Counted from the first letter of the stretch, positions 1 to 12,990 are shown. The stretch is 64,000 bases of DNA from Pseudoips prasinana (GCA_951640165.1 OX621241.1:10049001-10113000); one strand, 5' to 3'. Notes: a model not told the origin generated them from the sequence alone. Made by a program: numbers and translations.

Positions 1-35
1 CACATCAAAGTGTGGGGAGTGAAAGATGGACTTAC

Positions 36-236
36 TTTAAATAATTCCTTGAAATATGGACTACATGCTGATAGAACCACTTTATGTGCCTCCAGCCGGT
101 GCCCCTCGCATGCCAGGGTGACATCCACGAAGTCCTCATCATCGCGCAATGCCTCGAATTGAGAAGTTATATTCGCTTGAAAATTGTTCCATCTCAAACA
201 AAATTGCTGGTCGCCACCCAGTTCTGTACCTTCCAT
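36..236 (-). CDS. BTB/POZ domain transcription factor, first coding exon (gene runs off the left edge)
   Basis: The minus strand reads ATG at 236 through 67 codons to a GTAAGT donor whose first base is 35. The product has the insect BTB-zinc-finger signature: residues 11-18 QFCLRWNN, then a VDVTLACEG segment and [13 protein letters not shown] near residues 50-62. BTB domains of this group dimerise transcription regulators that bind DNA through C-terminal C2H2 fingers encoded by downstream, often alternative, exons. Those exons lie left of this window, so the finger type cannot be read. The [20 protein letters not shown] stretch is closest, from memory, to the Broad-complex and Abrupt type rather than Lola, Tramtrack or Mod(mdg4); this paralogue choice is inference. 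The exon ends in phase 0. The family is certain; the gene name is not, so no symbol is given. Confidence 0.88.
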
Positions 237-1171
237 TACTTATAGACATAACTCGATATCCCTGCTCATTTAATTGGTTGATAAGAATAGTTAATTATTG
301 AAAATAAATATATCACAGTAACTTGCAATTTCAGTCGCCGTCTGGCCGAAAATCTTATGAAAGAAAACAATCAATAAAATCTCGTACCAATATAAGAAAA
401 ATAAAAACTTTTTAATTTGTCATTTGGATGGTACATTAACTTAAACGTTTCGTTTTACTCTGCGGACCATTGACGGTTTTCAATAATTTGGTATAAATAA
501 AACCTAAATGACAATTTTGCACTTTTAATTTAGTACACCATTACTAAAAAGTTCAGATTCATAAAATTCAGAAAGAATTATTTTTATTACAAGAATAATA
601 ATTAGTTTTAACATAATTAGGCCAAAATTACGTTTCATTACTATATATGTAGTAACCGGAAAGACAAAGTTGTTGATTTTAACGCGGCATTTATGAACAA
701 GTAATACAGTTCATTTAGGGACTACTTTGCACGTTCATATGAGGATTATATTTAATTTTGAAGGACAATTGAAGAATGTAATTAAACTAGTCAAATATGC
801 GTGGTACAGTTTAAGTATCTATATCATACAAAATATACGTAATGCTTGTACATAGGGTGCCCAAACAGCTGTCTTATTTTAGGACTGTATTTGATTTTAA
901 TTAATTTGCTAGAGCAATTTAACGCAGTGTTTATACTTTTCTTTCCCACTCCCTGACCAACATACAACTGTTCTGATGAAAATATACAGGAAAAAGTGGA
1001 ATATAACGTTATCTAGTGAGTACCTAAAAGCAAGTCGCTACGTGACTGGACTGATGCATATGGTTCCATACAAAGTTCATGTTTTCCAATTACAACATTT
1101 ATGTCAAGTGAAATGATATAACACGTACCTTCTACGGTAATACATTAAAATACTTACTTATCGTATGGGCA

Positions 1172-1392
1172 GTGGTTACCGTGGTGTCAGTTGTTCAAGT
1201 CACCTTGTAGGCCTCTGACATGGTTTAACGACTGTTGCCTAATAGCAACAACCGGGATCGACAGCTTAACGTGCCCTCCGAAGCACGGAGATGCTCACAA
1301 ATTAAACCACTTTGGCGTTCACCCATCTATGGACTGACCGCGAGCCTAGTTGCTTAACCTTGCCAATCACTTACGGACCGGGAAAAGCATTT
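1172..1392. repeat. Diverged lepidopteran interspersed repeat ('ttgttcaagtcac...' family)
   Basis: This segment shares ordered blocks with other places in the window. The blocks are 'gttgttcaagtcacc', 'aggcctctgacatggtttaac', 'cagcttaacgtgccctccga', 'ctcacaaattaaaccact' and 'cacccatctatggactga'. Related copies lie near 14395-14490, 20740-20935, 31874-32060 and 35125-35330. No coding capacity is seen, and the copies are too diverged to give ends or target-site duplications. Confidence 0.65.
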
Positions 1393-2160
1393 GGCTTTAA
1401 TATGATATGATAACGGATAACTCACATTAAAAAAATATATTAACCATATAAGCTACATATCTGCTTACCAGCGGTAAGTTTAGTGGTTGAGTAGGAAACT
1501 GAAGTGGTAGCGACCGCCTCATCTTCCTACTCAGCCATTTTAACTTTCCTAAAGCATACGTGGCCTAAATCACATAACCGTCATACGGATTGACGAGGCA
1601 CATCTGACCAAGCTTTTAAATGAGACGGGGATTATACCTAGATCTAGAGGAAAATTTAAAAAAAATGTGTCGATGACTTTCAGAGACACATCTTTTTTTG
1701 TCCACTCTTGTTCTACGGCCTACGATGGTATGAAATTTGTTATATATAATATGTTAAATTTAATGTATATTGTAATATAATGTATTGTAATGTTACATTT
1801 TTTATTCAAATTAAATTCTTCCGCCTCTTTAGATCATCTTTAGGGCCAATGCGACCCGCATGACATCGCGTCCCATGCACAGGCAGATGTGTTATAAGAA
1901 CCGATGATGACGGCACTTTGTGTGAGACTGCAGAATCCAACTTGAGTTACACGTTACACTACTAGGTATGTGAAAATATAGCTAACAACATGAGTTAATA
2001 TGTTTATAAATTTTACTACGTTTCTTTATATTGTGTGCTAGGAAGCAATCGAAGAGACTACATATTCAAAAGATGTCTGCATTGCATGTCAGGAAGTACA
2101 GGACCAATAAGACCATATGTAAAGTGTTCAATGGCAAATTTGACTATAAGTAATATAATA

Positions 2161-2203
2161 GGCCGTCTACAGTGAGAGGTATCTACTCTCACTCTAGACG
2201 GCC
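2161..2203. repeat. Short hairpin, 18-bp arms
   Basis: The arm ggccgtctacagtgagag (2161-2178) pairs with ctctcactctagacggcc (2186-2203) with one mismatch and a 7-nt loop. It sits alone in AT-rich intergenic DNA. It may be a decayed MITE centre or a small transcribed hairpin; nothing in the sequence decides. Confidence 0.6.
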
Positions 2204-2762
2204 CCTCTTTACTGAGGGTCGTGGTCGATGGCTGTTATTATTAAGGGCACTGTAAAAGTTCTATATAATACTATTTCACTTCTAGTAATATAAGTAATAT
2301 AATCCGTCGAACTTAACGCAAATCCATAATAATCAAAATACAAAGTTTAATATGAAGTGTTAGATAAGATAAAATACGATATATTTATTTGTGAAAACAT
2401 TAGTATACACACAGGAGCATGCAAAATGTTCATTGTTTGCAAATCAAATCGTTTATTTGCATAACACAGGTTATAAGTGGTGGTAACATTGTAATAAATG
2501 TGCACTGTGTTTTACCACAAGGTGTGCAAATTTTGTCATATTATTATGACATATGTCGGTGTTGAATAAAATATAATATGTTGATTGTTCAGGATATTAT
2601 TTTTCTCACAATTAAATCGTCATTAACAATTAACAAGTTAAAATTATGTTCAGAACTTAATCATACAAACAATAAACAGCTCAACAAAATATTAAAATAA
2701 TAGTAAGTAGTTAAATATCACGAATTCAAGACTTAGAAACAAAAACAATCTAAAAATTCAAT

Positions 2763-3706
2763 ATAATAATAATAATAAAAAATAGGTCAAATAATAAAGA
2801 ATACAATTAAATAATATTATGTCAATTTGATAAATTCATGTCAAAGTTAGAAATTACAATGCAAATCAGTCCTGTAGTAATCAACATCAATAAATTAATA
2901 AATAATATTTATCTTACAATATACCTATCATTTAAATATTCACTTAAATTATAATAACATTAAAATTTGGTAATTAGAAAACATTTTAGTTCTTTGTTAA
3001 ATATATCAAATTTTAGCTCTTTAAGCTCTTTTGGCAACTTATTATAAATTATGGAAGCCATATGAAATATACTTTTGTGTAGTAGTGTAGTATTTGTTTA
3101 AAGTATACACAGACGATGTGTGTCTCGCTGTTGCCTATTATACGCCGCAGAAGCTAATGGATATAAATTCGCATTTGTCTTTACAAATACAGCTACCTCG
3201 TAAATATATAAACATGGTACATTTAATATTTTATGCTGCTTAAAGAGTGGTTGACAACTATCTATTACTTTTAGCCCAATCATAGCCCTAATACATCGTT
3301 TCTGAGCTTTAAATATTACCTCTCTATCCGTACAGTTTCCCCAGAAAATTATACCATATCTAAGAACTGTTACCACCATGCCATGGTATGCAGTGAGGAC
3401 AGTATTTGTGTTAGACATTTGTGCAAGTTCAAAAAGTGCATACACTGATTTGTTAACTTTTTTACATAAAATATCAATGTGCGGTTTCCATGATAACTTA
3501 TTATCTATAGTCAAACCCAAAAATTTTGTTGTCTGCGCTGCATTGACTGGCTGGTTTTTATAATTAATAGTCATTTCTGGAGAGGTAGGAATTCGTTGAC
3601 TAAAGTGCGTCAATTTAGTTTTTCCTATATTAGCTCTCAGATTATTGGCATCCATCCAGTTAATAACTGGATCAACAGGCAGGCAGTGATCAACATACAA
3701 ATATTT
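2763..3706 (-). mobile_element. 5'-truncated non-LTR retrotransposon, C-terminal reverse transcriptase region
   Basis: On the minus strand, 3700 to 3098 encodes about 200 residues typical of the region after the RT catalytic core in CR1/Jockey-group LINEs. It contains NWMDANNL, a TKFLGLTIDNKLSWKPHI motif and LRYGIIFWGN. An in-frame stop near 3098 interrupts it, but the same frame continues through ASIIYNKLPKEL to a stop near 2965. The 3' end runs into a TTA-type simple repeat near 2763-2785, as in LINEs that end in short tandem repeats rather than poly-A. The endonuclease and RT active site are missing, so the copy is dead. It resembles the LINE at 38617-42304 in motif order, but that does not prove the same family. 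Confidence 0.8.
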
Positions 3707-3787
3707 TTTTCAAGCTGCAATACAATTTAAAACAAAAATACTACATGATATTATATGATTTTGTTTAAAATTTATACATATATATAA

Positions 3788-4060
3788 CAGGATGAAAAAC
3801 GAGCAAGTGGGTCACCTGATGGTATGTGATCACCCCCACCCATGGACACTCGCAAAACCAGAGGAGTCACGGGTGCGTTACCGGCTTTTAAAAGAGTCTG
3901 CAAACAAGTGTTGACCCTGGTGGGGACACCGATGACCTCTGGCCACCTTACTCATGAGCAGAAACAAAGGAATGTCTTCTGCGAGGTGGAGGGACTTTCC
4001 CAGTTGCTATGATCTTTGAGCGACACGCTGCAGCGCTGCGCCCTACTAAAAATATTTTTA
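3788..4060. repeat. Common lepidopteran interspersed repeat ('cacctgatggtatgtgatcac')
   Basis: The block 'gggtcacctgatggtatg...cacccccacccatggacactc...gttaccggcttttaa' resembles a repeat seen very widely in moth and butterfly genomes, where the phrase 'cacctgatgttaagtgatcac' recurs. It is non-coding here. Class (SINE- or Helitron-derived) is not decidable from one copy. Confidence 0.65.
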
Positions 4061-5090
4061 ATAGTAGCAAACAAGAAATAAGTAACAATAATTAAAATAT
4101 ATATTCAATGTTAATTCTGCTAATCCGCTCAATTAACACTACATTTGTAGTTTGTATTTGATTCTAGTTGTATTGATTAGTAGAAGATAAATCGAGTTGT
4201 AAAGAAAGACCCTTAGACAGTACCTACTCTATATGAATTGAAGAATATTGCTAAAAATTCCACCTATTATTTACATCTAAATTAAATGTGTTCATAAAAT
4301 TTTACCATAATTGTGTACAAGAAATCAGTTTCATTTACAAACGTCCTTCCTTCAGCACTGTTGGGTACCCCATAGTCCCAATAACCCTGTAGATTATAAA
4401 TTGAGGCAAACATCTTGACACCTCTTAGCACAATGCGCTATTTGCGGGGCACACTGTGGCGGTTATTATGACTGGATAATGCGGAACTGTGGCTAAGTCT
4501 GATTTTCCGATCACAGTTTGAATGTATAAAAGCTTTCTTGCACAATAATCTGTTATAATCAGTGAAAAGTATGACGGCATCCATGCAATAACCAGAACTG
4601 TATTGCAAGCGCAGTGCCATTCTATCGTAGATTAACTTTACAACGGTTTTTTTTAGAGGTTACAACTAAGCCCCAGTCTTGAGAATTTGCCACACAGTGA
4701 GACGAGCCCCACAATCTTGTGGGTTCGAAATGGGTCTACTTTGTGCTCATTAATATTGTCTTTGTCTTTTAATTGGGCGGTAGTTCAATTTAAATAAAAT
4801 ATCAATATAAAAAAGTATACCTACTTAGTTATATATACTTACCTAATCTTACTGAATTTTCAAAGATTTCAATTGTCAAATTTTATAATATTGCAGCAAT
4901 TCCGACATAACTTTTTAAAATTCAACTAAAACCTTTTTCAAATCTGTACTAGATTTAAAAAAACGTGATGTTCTTTACTGGTGATCTATTTGCGTTAAAC
5001 TACAATTCCTGATTATTTACGATATCTCTTTTTCTGATTTATTTGTAATTTATTACGAAAAGCAATATTTAATGAAAATAACGTTTTCTA
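4061..5090. other. Intergenic stretch, no gene recognised
   Basis: AT-rich sequence with a slightly GC-richer patch at 4340-4740 that contains short open stretches on both strands without recognisable protein motifs. The patch may be an old repeat. Nothing else supported. Confidence 0.4.
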
Positions 5091-5346
5091 TCCTGCAATT
5101 TTGATATTATTGAACATGTAATCTAATGGTCACCCTAATGGAGTAAGATTGATATTAATGAAATCAAATCAAAGCTGATTACAAATTTATATTTGTTTTG
5201 GCATTCCATTTTAGTTATCCTGCAATTTTATGTTATTATTACGAAAATGTAATCTCATGGTCACCTTAATGGAGTAAGATTGATATTAATGAAATCAAAT
5301 CAAAGCTGATTCCAAATTTATATTTGTTTTGGCATTCCATTTTAGT
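5091..5346. repeat. Tandem duplication of a 128-bp unit
   Basis: Two adjacent direct copies, about 5091-5217 and 5218-5346. Both contain 'ggagtaagattgatattaat', 'gaaatcaaatcaaagctgat' and 'tttggcattccattttag'. They differ at scattered positions and small indels in the first third. Whether further diverged copies flank the pair is not clear. Confidence 0.9.
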
Positions 5347-5559
5347 ATATAATTATAGTTTAAGTAAGAGTACACTATCAACTAGTTTCATATTTAATAA
5401 GAGTCGGGAAAAATATTACTTAGGTACAATTATTTATTACCTAAAAGCATCAGTACACATTGACATGTAAGTGATGTATGTTATTACAAAAAAGAAAGGA
5501 GTTCATGGTCACCGTAAAAAATTAAAATAATAGAGCAATCTTTGTCTACATATAAAGCA

Positions 5560-5760
5560 ATCAATGAAGCAAAAAAGCTTCATCAGGGTCTCATCAGGAC
5601 GAAAGATGTCCACTGCTGGACAAAGGCCTCCCCCAAGGATCTCCACAATGCTCGGTCTTATGCTGCCCACATCCCTTGCAAGATCATCAGTACACTTTAT
5701 AGGGGGGGCCTGCTCACACTGTGTCTTCCGGTGCATGGTTGCCATTCGAGAATTATATTT
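5560..5760 (+). repeat. Lepidopteran repeat, 'gtccactgctggacaaaggcc' family
   Basis: Contains the hallmark phrase 'gatgtccactgctggacaaa' followed by 'ggcctcccccaaggatctcc'. Relatives occur at 13870-14075, 63421-63650 and, inverted, near 32725-32790 and 34785-34835. In Lepidoptera this phrase is associated with RTE-type LINE tails; that link is from general knowledge. It sits directly against the next repeat at 5763. Confidence 0.75.
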
Positions 5761-5762
5761 AT

Positions 5763-6075
5763 AACTAGCTGTGCCCGCGACTTCGTCCGCGTGTCAATTA
5801 GTTTATATTTTTTTTGTTTTTTAGTAAAATAAATGACTTTTTCTGAAATAAAAGTAGCCTAAGTTACTCCTTATTACATCAGCTACCTCCCAATAAAAGT
5901 CCCGTCAAAATCGGTCCAGCCGTTTCAGAGATTAGCCGGAACAAACAGACAGACAGACAAAAATTGTAAATGTTATTTTGGTGTATGTACCGTATATATA
6001 TTCATATTTATGTAGTAAAAACCGGTTATTTAAATATTACAAACAGACACTCCAATTTTATTTATTTGTATAGAT
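5763..6075 (+). repeat. Lepidopteran repeat, 'gctgtgcccgcgacttcgtccgcg' family
   Basis: Starts 'actagctgtgcccgcgactt' and carries 'cggtccagccgtttcagaga' and 'ccggaacaaacagacagaca', a signature combination of a very abundant lepidopteran repeat. A related inverted piece ('ggggcacagctagt') occurs at 47925-48154. Non-coding. Confidence 0.75.
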
Positions 6076-6382
6076 TCCCAAAAATCTCTTAGTCATGTTC
6101 AAGACTCCAGTTAAATTAGCTTATTTATTTGGTAAGTCCATGAACTAATTAAAAGTATGCAGAATAAAGTTATACAAATCTATCTAATAACTAGTCTAAA
6201 CAATTCAGTACAAGGTGAATGTTATTTATGATTATATATAAATGTCCTTTGTAGGTCAGTCTAGTGATAGGTAGGGAAGATAGTGTTTGACATTGTAAAA
6301 AAAACAACAAGCAACTTGGATCATACTTATCTATAAAGTATAAATAAAAAACATAACACAATGGTTAAACATGCCAATATAA

Positions 6383-7219
6383 TTATAAAGCTTGCTCTCC
6401 CTCAACCATTTCTTTCAGATTGAGTAATTCAAATTGTCCAGTGCCTTTTGTTTCAGTTCTTATCATTTCATCCAAGCTTCTGAAGTTGCCAGGGTCTATC
6501 AGACAAATAATATTAGCTGTGCCAGAGTCCCAGTTCTCTTCTTCAACGCTTGTTGCCAGTTTTACAACTTTTTCCTTTGTTTTACGGGCATCTTTACCCG
6601 TCAGCACAATCCTAACTCGCATCTGAGCTCTTTCAAGTGGTATTTCTGTCTTTAGCAGCTGAATTACATCAAGTGACTGTTGTTTGGCACCCTTATTGAC
6701 ATTTACAGAGAAATGTATGTCTTTCATTGCCTTTTCAATAATCGAAACTGGATAAGGCCTCTTAGTTTCAGGGTTAACACATTTATCAGCTACTGTAGTC
6801 GCAATATCTTTGAACAATGAATCTATTTGCGAATGACGCTCTTTGTCTGATACTTGGAGTTCTCCTTTTTCTAATATCTCTTTGCATATTTCTGTTTGAT
6901 CGTCTTTGCCGAATATTTTAACCAAGTCTTCTTTCTTAGCAACCTGTCCCTTGGAAACATTTGTGAAAACAGTATGGGTCTGCAATACTTCATCAATATC
7001 TTTCTCTCTGAAAATAGAAAATGTGATAAATTAGTACGAAAGAATTCGGTGTAGAAATACATGCAGTACTTATAATTAAGTGACTCACAGTTTATTTCGC
7101 CAAGAGATCACTTTATTCCTGTAGCAAGCTATTTCAAACCTTTTGCCACCTTTTTTTAATCTCACTATAGCGACATTGGTCAGTCGGATTTGATTAGTTG
7201 GCGTAAATATTTTTGACAT
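6383..7219 (-). CDS. SBDS: SBDS ribosome maturation factor
   Basis: The SBDS protein acts with the GTPase EFL1 to release eIF6 from pre-60S subunits, the last step of large-subunit maturation in the cytoplasm. Coding exons are 7089-7219 and 6383-7007. The donor is GTGAGT directly after 7089, and the acceptor is ...ttttcag before 7007. The codon split at the junction (CT|A) gives [14 protein letters not shown]. Total 251 aa, matching the family length of about 250. Domain I runs from about residue 1 to 95 and holds the family hallmarks [30 protein letters not shown] and [11 protein letters not shown]. The helical domain II contains VSDKERH and [16 protein letters not shown]. Domain III ends in [13 protein letters not shown]. 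The start was chosen because it precedes the conserved [20 protein letters not shown]. All conserved blocks are intact, so the gene looks functional. It is flanked by repeats on both sides. Confidence 0.97.
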
Positions 7220-8355
7220 TATGTTATTTGTGTGATAGCAATCAGAGGTAATAAAACCAGAACTGTAGGAACAAAAGGAATGTGATTATTTTCACAGCAC
7301 AGTAAACAAATAATTTAAAAAACTAACCTTACTTACTTTATTGTTTTTACTTTTGCAACATTATTTTAATTGTCAAAGTGTATTATTTCTGTCGTACTCA
7401 CACTCATTATGTTGTCATATTGTATGTTAAAAGTTAGAAAGAGATAGGAACTTTTTCATTATGTTGTTTTTTAATGGCCTGTTTAATCAAACAACATTAC
7501 TCATTTACAGAAATCACTACACTAAAAGGGTCATTACGATAAGTTTTGGCTAATTTTATTCCATCTGCTATTCACATTTAGGCACTTTCAGTAACATTTT
7601 TAGTGCTAGTAGCCCTATTATTTTATAACCTGTGCCTAACATTCTGTCAAAAGGGCTACCACTTAAAACTGAATACCCTGATATTTCGGGACTAATATTA
7701 AGAGTATGTCGCATTTATAAACAGACAGATAATCGCCATGAAAGGCTACTTCGACATTACCTAGTCCAATTACAACAAACTGACAATATGTACTTAGCAT
7801 TTAAACTTTACTTTACTTTACTGGTATAATTATTACTTTTATTCTTTTTATGTTAACTTTCACCCTATAAATTGATGATGAATAATGATGGAACTATATA
7901 AACAAAGTTGGGTCTAGCACCTTTAATACAAGCTATCTCCGAATAACTTAGCTAAGGTGCTAGCCACCACAAAGATTGCTAAATATATTGTATAAACAAA
8001 CAATTTTAATATGTAAAAATGTATTGCATTTAACTGTACGCACCTATTATTGTTATAGTTTTATGTTATGTGGTGAAATAAACAATTATCTTATCTTATC
8101 TTATAATTTGCCGTGGGGTTTTGTTTCAAATTGTCCAGTCTTCAGTCTGCCACTGTATCAGTTAACCTATTATCATTTCGTATTTTTTTCGTTATTACGA
8201 TGTTTCATTTCAAAACTTTTCACCGAAGTAACACATAGCCGAAATTACATTAGTAGATGTATTGTGTTTCTGAACATTCATTATACCACTATTTTAATTA
8301 CCATATTTTCATTTTTCGTTTCAACAGCACATTACTTCATCTCTTATTTTTGCCG
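7220..8355. other. Upstream of SBDS, no gene seen
   Basis: AT-rich DNA that must hold the SBDS promoter near 7220-7400. No second gene in head-to-head position was found. Short open stretches at 7632-7829 and 7976-8350 lack codon character or motifs. Confidence 0.45.
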
Positions 8356-8399
8356 CAGCATGCAAGCAGGCATGCGACATGCAACATGCAAGCAGGTGT
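8356..8399. repeat. Short minisatellite, units of the 'gcatgcaagcaggcatgc' type
   Basis: Two to three diverged units such as 'gcatgcaagcaggcatgc' and 'caacatgcaagcaggt'. The reverse complement of the unit is the same 18-bp repeat that forms larger arrays at 50737-50841 and 51474-51660 inside copia B. Here no LINE is present beside it; instead a (TA)n microsatellite follows 13 bases later. Confidence 0.8.
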
Positions 8400-8409
8400 T
8401 AGGTAATAC

Positions 8410-9292
<883 letters not shown>

Positions 9293-9863
9293 TTTTTTTT
9301 TTTATTGGATGCGTGCAGTTAGCCTCTCGGCTTTTACTGCTTCACCGGACAGTAGGGGTGAGCGTGGGCTCTAACCGCCTAGCAAATATAAACTACAAAC
9401 TAAGTACCCCCGCCGGAGGGCACCCCCTGTGGGGTTCGAACCTCGGCTCTGGGCGGATAGTGGCGGGGAGAGGGTGAGAGATCGTGGTTTTTAGGGATGT
9501 TTTGTGCAACTGTCGCTCTACGTTAATACGCGACGTGGGCCTCGCTTCCGGTTTAGGTCTGATGCGGGCATTTCATCGGATCGTATGCAAACTAAGGGTC
9601 ATGGAGGACGCTGGCGGTCGTGACGCGTTCGCGGTCGTAATCTCGACCGGCGAGTACGAAATATCGGCTGTGCAGTGTTGCGAGAGTCTCTAATCGATTT
9701 GATCTGATCGAGGTATACAGTGGTCTCGTCGTCCGGGTCGTCTATGAAGCTCTTTGGACGACGATGCTTAATTGAGAGTCGGAAGGGGGTGTAATTGACC
9801 GCCTTTACCACCAAATGGTTTGATGGTGCGTGGCAGAGTCAAAGTACCGTTTGGACGTTTGCT

Positions 9864-11653
9864 TCATCCAATGCTTGATGGTAGGCAATTGGAGATCGGC
9901 ATGGAGGCACTGTTACGGACGAACCACGGTGCGCACGCGGCTCGCCGCATAAACCTATTTTGGACTACTTGTAAGAAGTGGAGGAGATGATCTTTGGCGT
10001 GCGCGAAGACCGGGCTCGCATAGGTCATCATGGGACGAATGCACGTCTTGTAAATTCTCACCTTGTTGGAAAGGGACATTTTACTGCGTGCATTCAAGAG
10101 GCTGTGTAATTGATAGAGGGCAAATGAGCCACGGTTACGAGCGCGTCTCAGGTGGTCCTTGAAGGTTAACTTCCGGTCTAGGATCACTCCCGAATATTTG
10201 GCTTTCCTCTCCCAGGGGGATCGGTTCGCCGAACATTTGGACGGGACTAGGTGGAATGGGTTTGGACTTTAGCGTGGCGAAGAGCACGGCCGCGCTCTTG
10301 GTGGGATTGACTTCGATCCTCCATTTCCTGAACCATTTGCCGAGGGCATCGGCTGAGGATTGGAGTTCTTGTCAGATGGCGGACGTGCTTCTACCTGAAT
10401 GGTAGAGAGCTGTGTCGTCGGCGAAGAGGGCTAGTTGGGCCTTTTTGGGTTTGGGGATATCGCTAGTGTACAGCGAGAACGGGAGTGGGGCAAGGACTGA
10501 GCCTTGGGGAACACCTGCGCGGATCGGGCAGGGTGATGAAAAGGTTCCCTCGACGCAGTACCAAAACGTTCGTTCCGTAAGGAAGTCTCGTAAGATGTGT
10601 ACGAGACGGTCAGGCACTTTGAGTTCAAACAGCTTATATAATAAGCCGTTGTGCCAGACCTTGTCGAACGCTTTGGCCACGTCAAAGAAGAGTGCGCCGG
10701 TCAGGAAGCGTTGTCGGGCGGCTTTTACTAGAATGTGTTCAACTATGCGATGCACTTGATGAACACTGGAGTGTCTGGCTCGAAAGCCAAACTGCTCGTC
10801 TGGGAGGATGTTGTAGATATACGACGACAGGCGGGCGTGGATGATGCGCTCATAGAGTTTCCCCATGGCGCAGAGGAGGCTAATCGGGCGATAATTCGCC
10901 GGGTCGGATTTGAGTTTGCACGGTTTCGGGATACCTATCACGTTTGCCTGCTTCCACTGGTGTGGAAAGATGTTGTTGGAAAAGGCCGCGTTGAAGATCG
11001 CGACCAACAGGCTGAGTAGGAGCATTGGGAAATGCTTGAAAACGCGATTGGTGAGTCCGTCGTACGTAACCGAGGGCTTTGCGATGGTGGAGTTTCATGA
11101 CCAAGGTTTTCCTTTTCGATTGTTACTGGCCTCAGGGATGGTCGTCGTTATCGACGTCGACTTCCTCCCGGGAGGGTACTATCGGGGTCGGGGGGAGTGG
11201 GATGGCAAACCTACGTTCTACCTCGGAGTCGACCTCTGCGACGTGATCCGGGTCTACTGGTAGGTTGCAGGGAGAACATTGGGCCTCTAGACTGTCAGCC
11301 ATGCATTCTGCTTTTTCGTCGTAATTGAACGCAGGGCGTTGATTCGGACGCGTCAGCTGAGGAATGGTCCAGTCAGTGTCTGTCTTGAGTCGCTTGCAGA
11401 GCTGCCAAAAGGCCATTCGCGAGGGTTGAATCTCGTCTAACGTCCTATCCCACCGGGACTCCCACAGCTCGACCATGCGCTCCCGTACAGTACGCTGTAG
11501 GGATCGCATTCGTGCGCGGTTGTCTGCAGTGTTATAGGAGTCAAAGGCTCTGATGGCCGCGTTCTTCTCAGTCACTAGCTCATGCAAATCATCCGGGAGC
11601 TTCCATCGTCTGAACGCGTCAGCCGCCGGAATCTCCCGGGAACATTCGTTCAT
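9864..11653 (-). pseudogene. LINE ORF2, reverse transcriptase domain (frameshifted)
   Basis: Three consecutive minus-strand segments (11653-11132, 11025-10372, 10187-9864) together cover the linker, RT fingers/palm and C-terminal region. Motifs include YRPISLLCAMGKLYERI, FDVAKAFDKVWHNGLL (first catalytic Asp), AGVPQGSVLAP and LALFADDTALY (catalytic Asp pair), followed by ILDRKLTFKDHL and MTYASPVFAHAK. The catalytic residues are intact while frames shift between segments, meaning recent or moderate decay. Confidence 0.9.
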
Positions 11654-11733
11654 TTGGATTTGGACGTGAGTCGTGAGTGAGCCGATTGCTGCGTGCGTTT
11701 GCTCAGGGGTCTCTATGAGGGACGGGATTGAAT

Positions 11734-12525
11734 CTAAGTGTACTGACGTGGCTGACTTGAGTTTCTCTTCAAGGGTGGGAGGTTATTATCTGCTCCGGAT
11801 TGGCTTGTGCGGGAGGCAAGGTTTAGGATAACCGGTCTATGGTCGGAGTCTAACTCGTGATGCACTTCCACAGAAGCCAAACGTAGATTTGTATTCTTTA
11901 AAAGTGCAATGTCGAGTATGTCGGATCGTTGGCCATCAATTTCGGGAAAGTGGGTCGGTTCGAGGGGTACTATGTGATCGAACGGTATGACTACTAAGAG
12001 ACTTGCAAGTGAGTGGCCCCTCGAATTGTTCAAGTGGCAGCTCCATTGCATGTGCTTAGCGTTTAGATCGCCTGCCACTATGACATAGCTATCTAGGTCA
12101 TACAGGATTTGTAGGTCACTGTGGAGCAGTTCCTTGTCAGGGGGGAGGTAGGCCGAGACTATAGTGATTGGCTGATGGCCGGTCATGCCTATTCGACAGA
12201 CAGACACCTCGATGTTCTCCAGTTCGGGAGGGTCCAAAGGTACGCAATGCAGTGATTTCTTGAAGTAAATCAGCGTGCCCCCTTTGACGTTGCGAGTCCT
12301 GTCGTTGCGAACTATACGGTAGTTGGCAACTGTGGGACTCCTCCGTTTACTCGGTTTGAGGGAAATCTCTTGGATGAGGAAGAGATCAAGTTGATGATCA
12401 CGGAGGAATTCTCCAACTTCATCGCATTGTCTCTCTAATCCGTCAGTATTGAAAAAACCGATCTTTAGAGATCTGGGTTTTAATCTGCTAGTGAGTTGGG
12501 AGATCATTATTGGGTGTGCAGCCAT
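11734..12525 (-). pseudogene. LINE ORF2, endonuclease domain
   Basis: 263 residues beginning near the ORF1 stop. It shows the APE-type endonuclease series: IGFFNTDGL near the start, LIQEISL (metal-binding Glu), VIVAGDLNAKHMQW (catalytic Asp/Asn), and ELDSDHRPVIL (final Asp-His). This domain nicks target DNA to prime reverse transcription. The active-site residues are present, but the frame is lost before the RT domain. Confidence 0.88.
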
Positions 12526-12990
12526 TACGGTTGCAGGGATTTGATGAAGCGGCGGTAAACGTGTGCCGCATCAATGGCCAGCTGGATGTTGGTCGGGTCA
12601 GCTTCGGCCCTCTGGGTGAGTTCCTCAAACTGGTCGAGCAACTCCCAGCCTTGTGTCATAATGCACTCGGCAAAACCTGTGGCACGCCCCTTGCTATTCA
12701 CTGGGGGCGCCCGGTTTTTGAGCGCAGTGGCGGTTGACTTATGAGTCTGGGCTCCTTTGGCCGGGGCCTTTGGAGCCTGTGACTTTTTAGTCAACGGGTT
12801 GTAGGCCCAGCCCGATTGAACTGGGGCGGGAGGGGCCGCGCTGGTTGAGGGTTGGTAGGCTTCCTGGCGGGATTCCTCGCCGGTGCCTTGGGACAGCCGT
12901 GATAGTTCGCTGGGTGTCCCAAGGACTGGCAGTTCACACAGCCAGGCGGCTCGGAGCATTCGCTACGGTCCTTGGTGACAGTTGGAGGTG
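12525..12990 (-). pseudogene. LINE ORF1 (gag-like) C-terminal part with zinc knuckle
   Basis: Near 12975-12890 one minus-strand frame gives a CVNCQSLGHPANYHGC knuckle (CX2CX4HX4-5C type). The downstream Ala/Pro/Lys-rich tail continues in another frame from 12959 to 12525, so a frameshift separates them. This arrangement is usual for the ORF1 nucleic-acid-binding protein of Jockey-group LINEs. The N-terminal part is missing. The stop overlaps the ATG of the endonuclease ORF at about 12525, as expected for a bicistronic LINE. Confidence 0.8.

Larger units (their letters stand above)
237..2762. other. Intergenic or 5' region of the BTB gene, no gene seen
   Basis: AT-rich sequence upstream of the BTB start codon. 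No ORF with coding character was found on either strand. It holds one diverged interspersed repeat (1172-1392) and a short hairpin (2161-2203), listed separately. A 5' UTR exon of the BTB gene could lie here but cannot be recognised by eye. Confidence 0.5.

Noticed and set aside
9425..9450. GGTTCGAACC box reminiscent of a tRNA B-box
   Set aside because: No A-box, anticodon stem or acceptor pairing can be drawn; it lies in the LINE 3' region.
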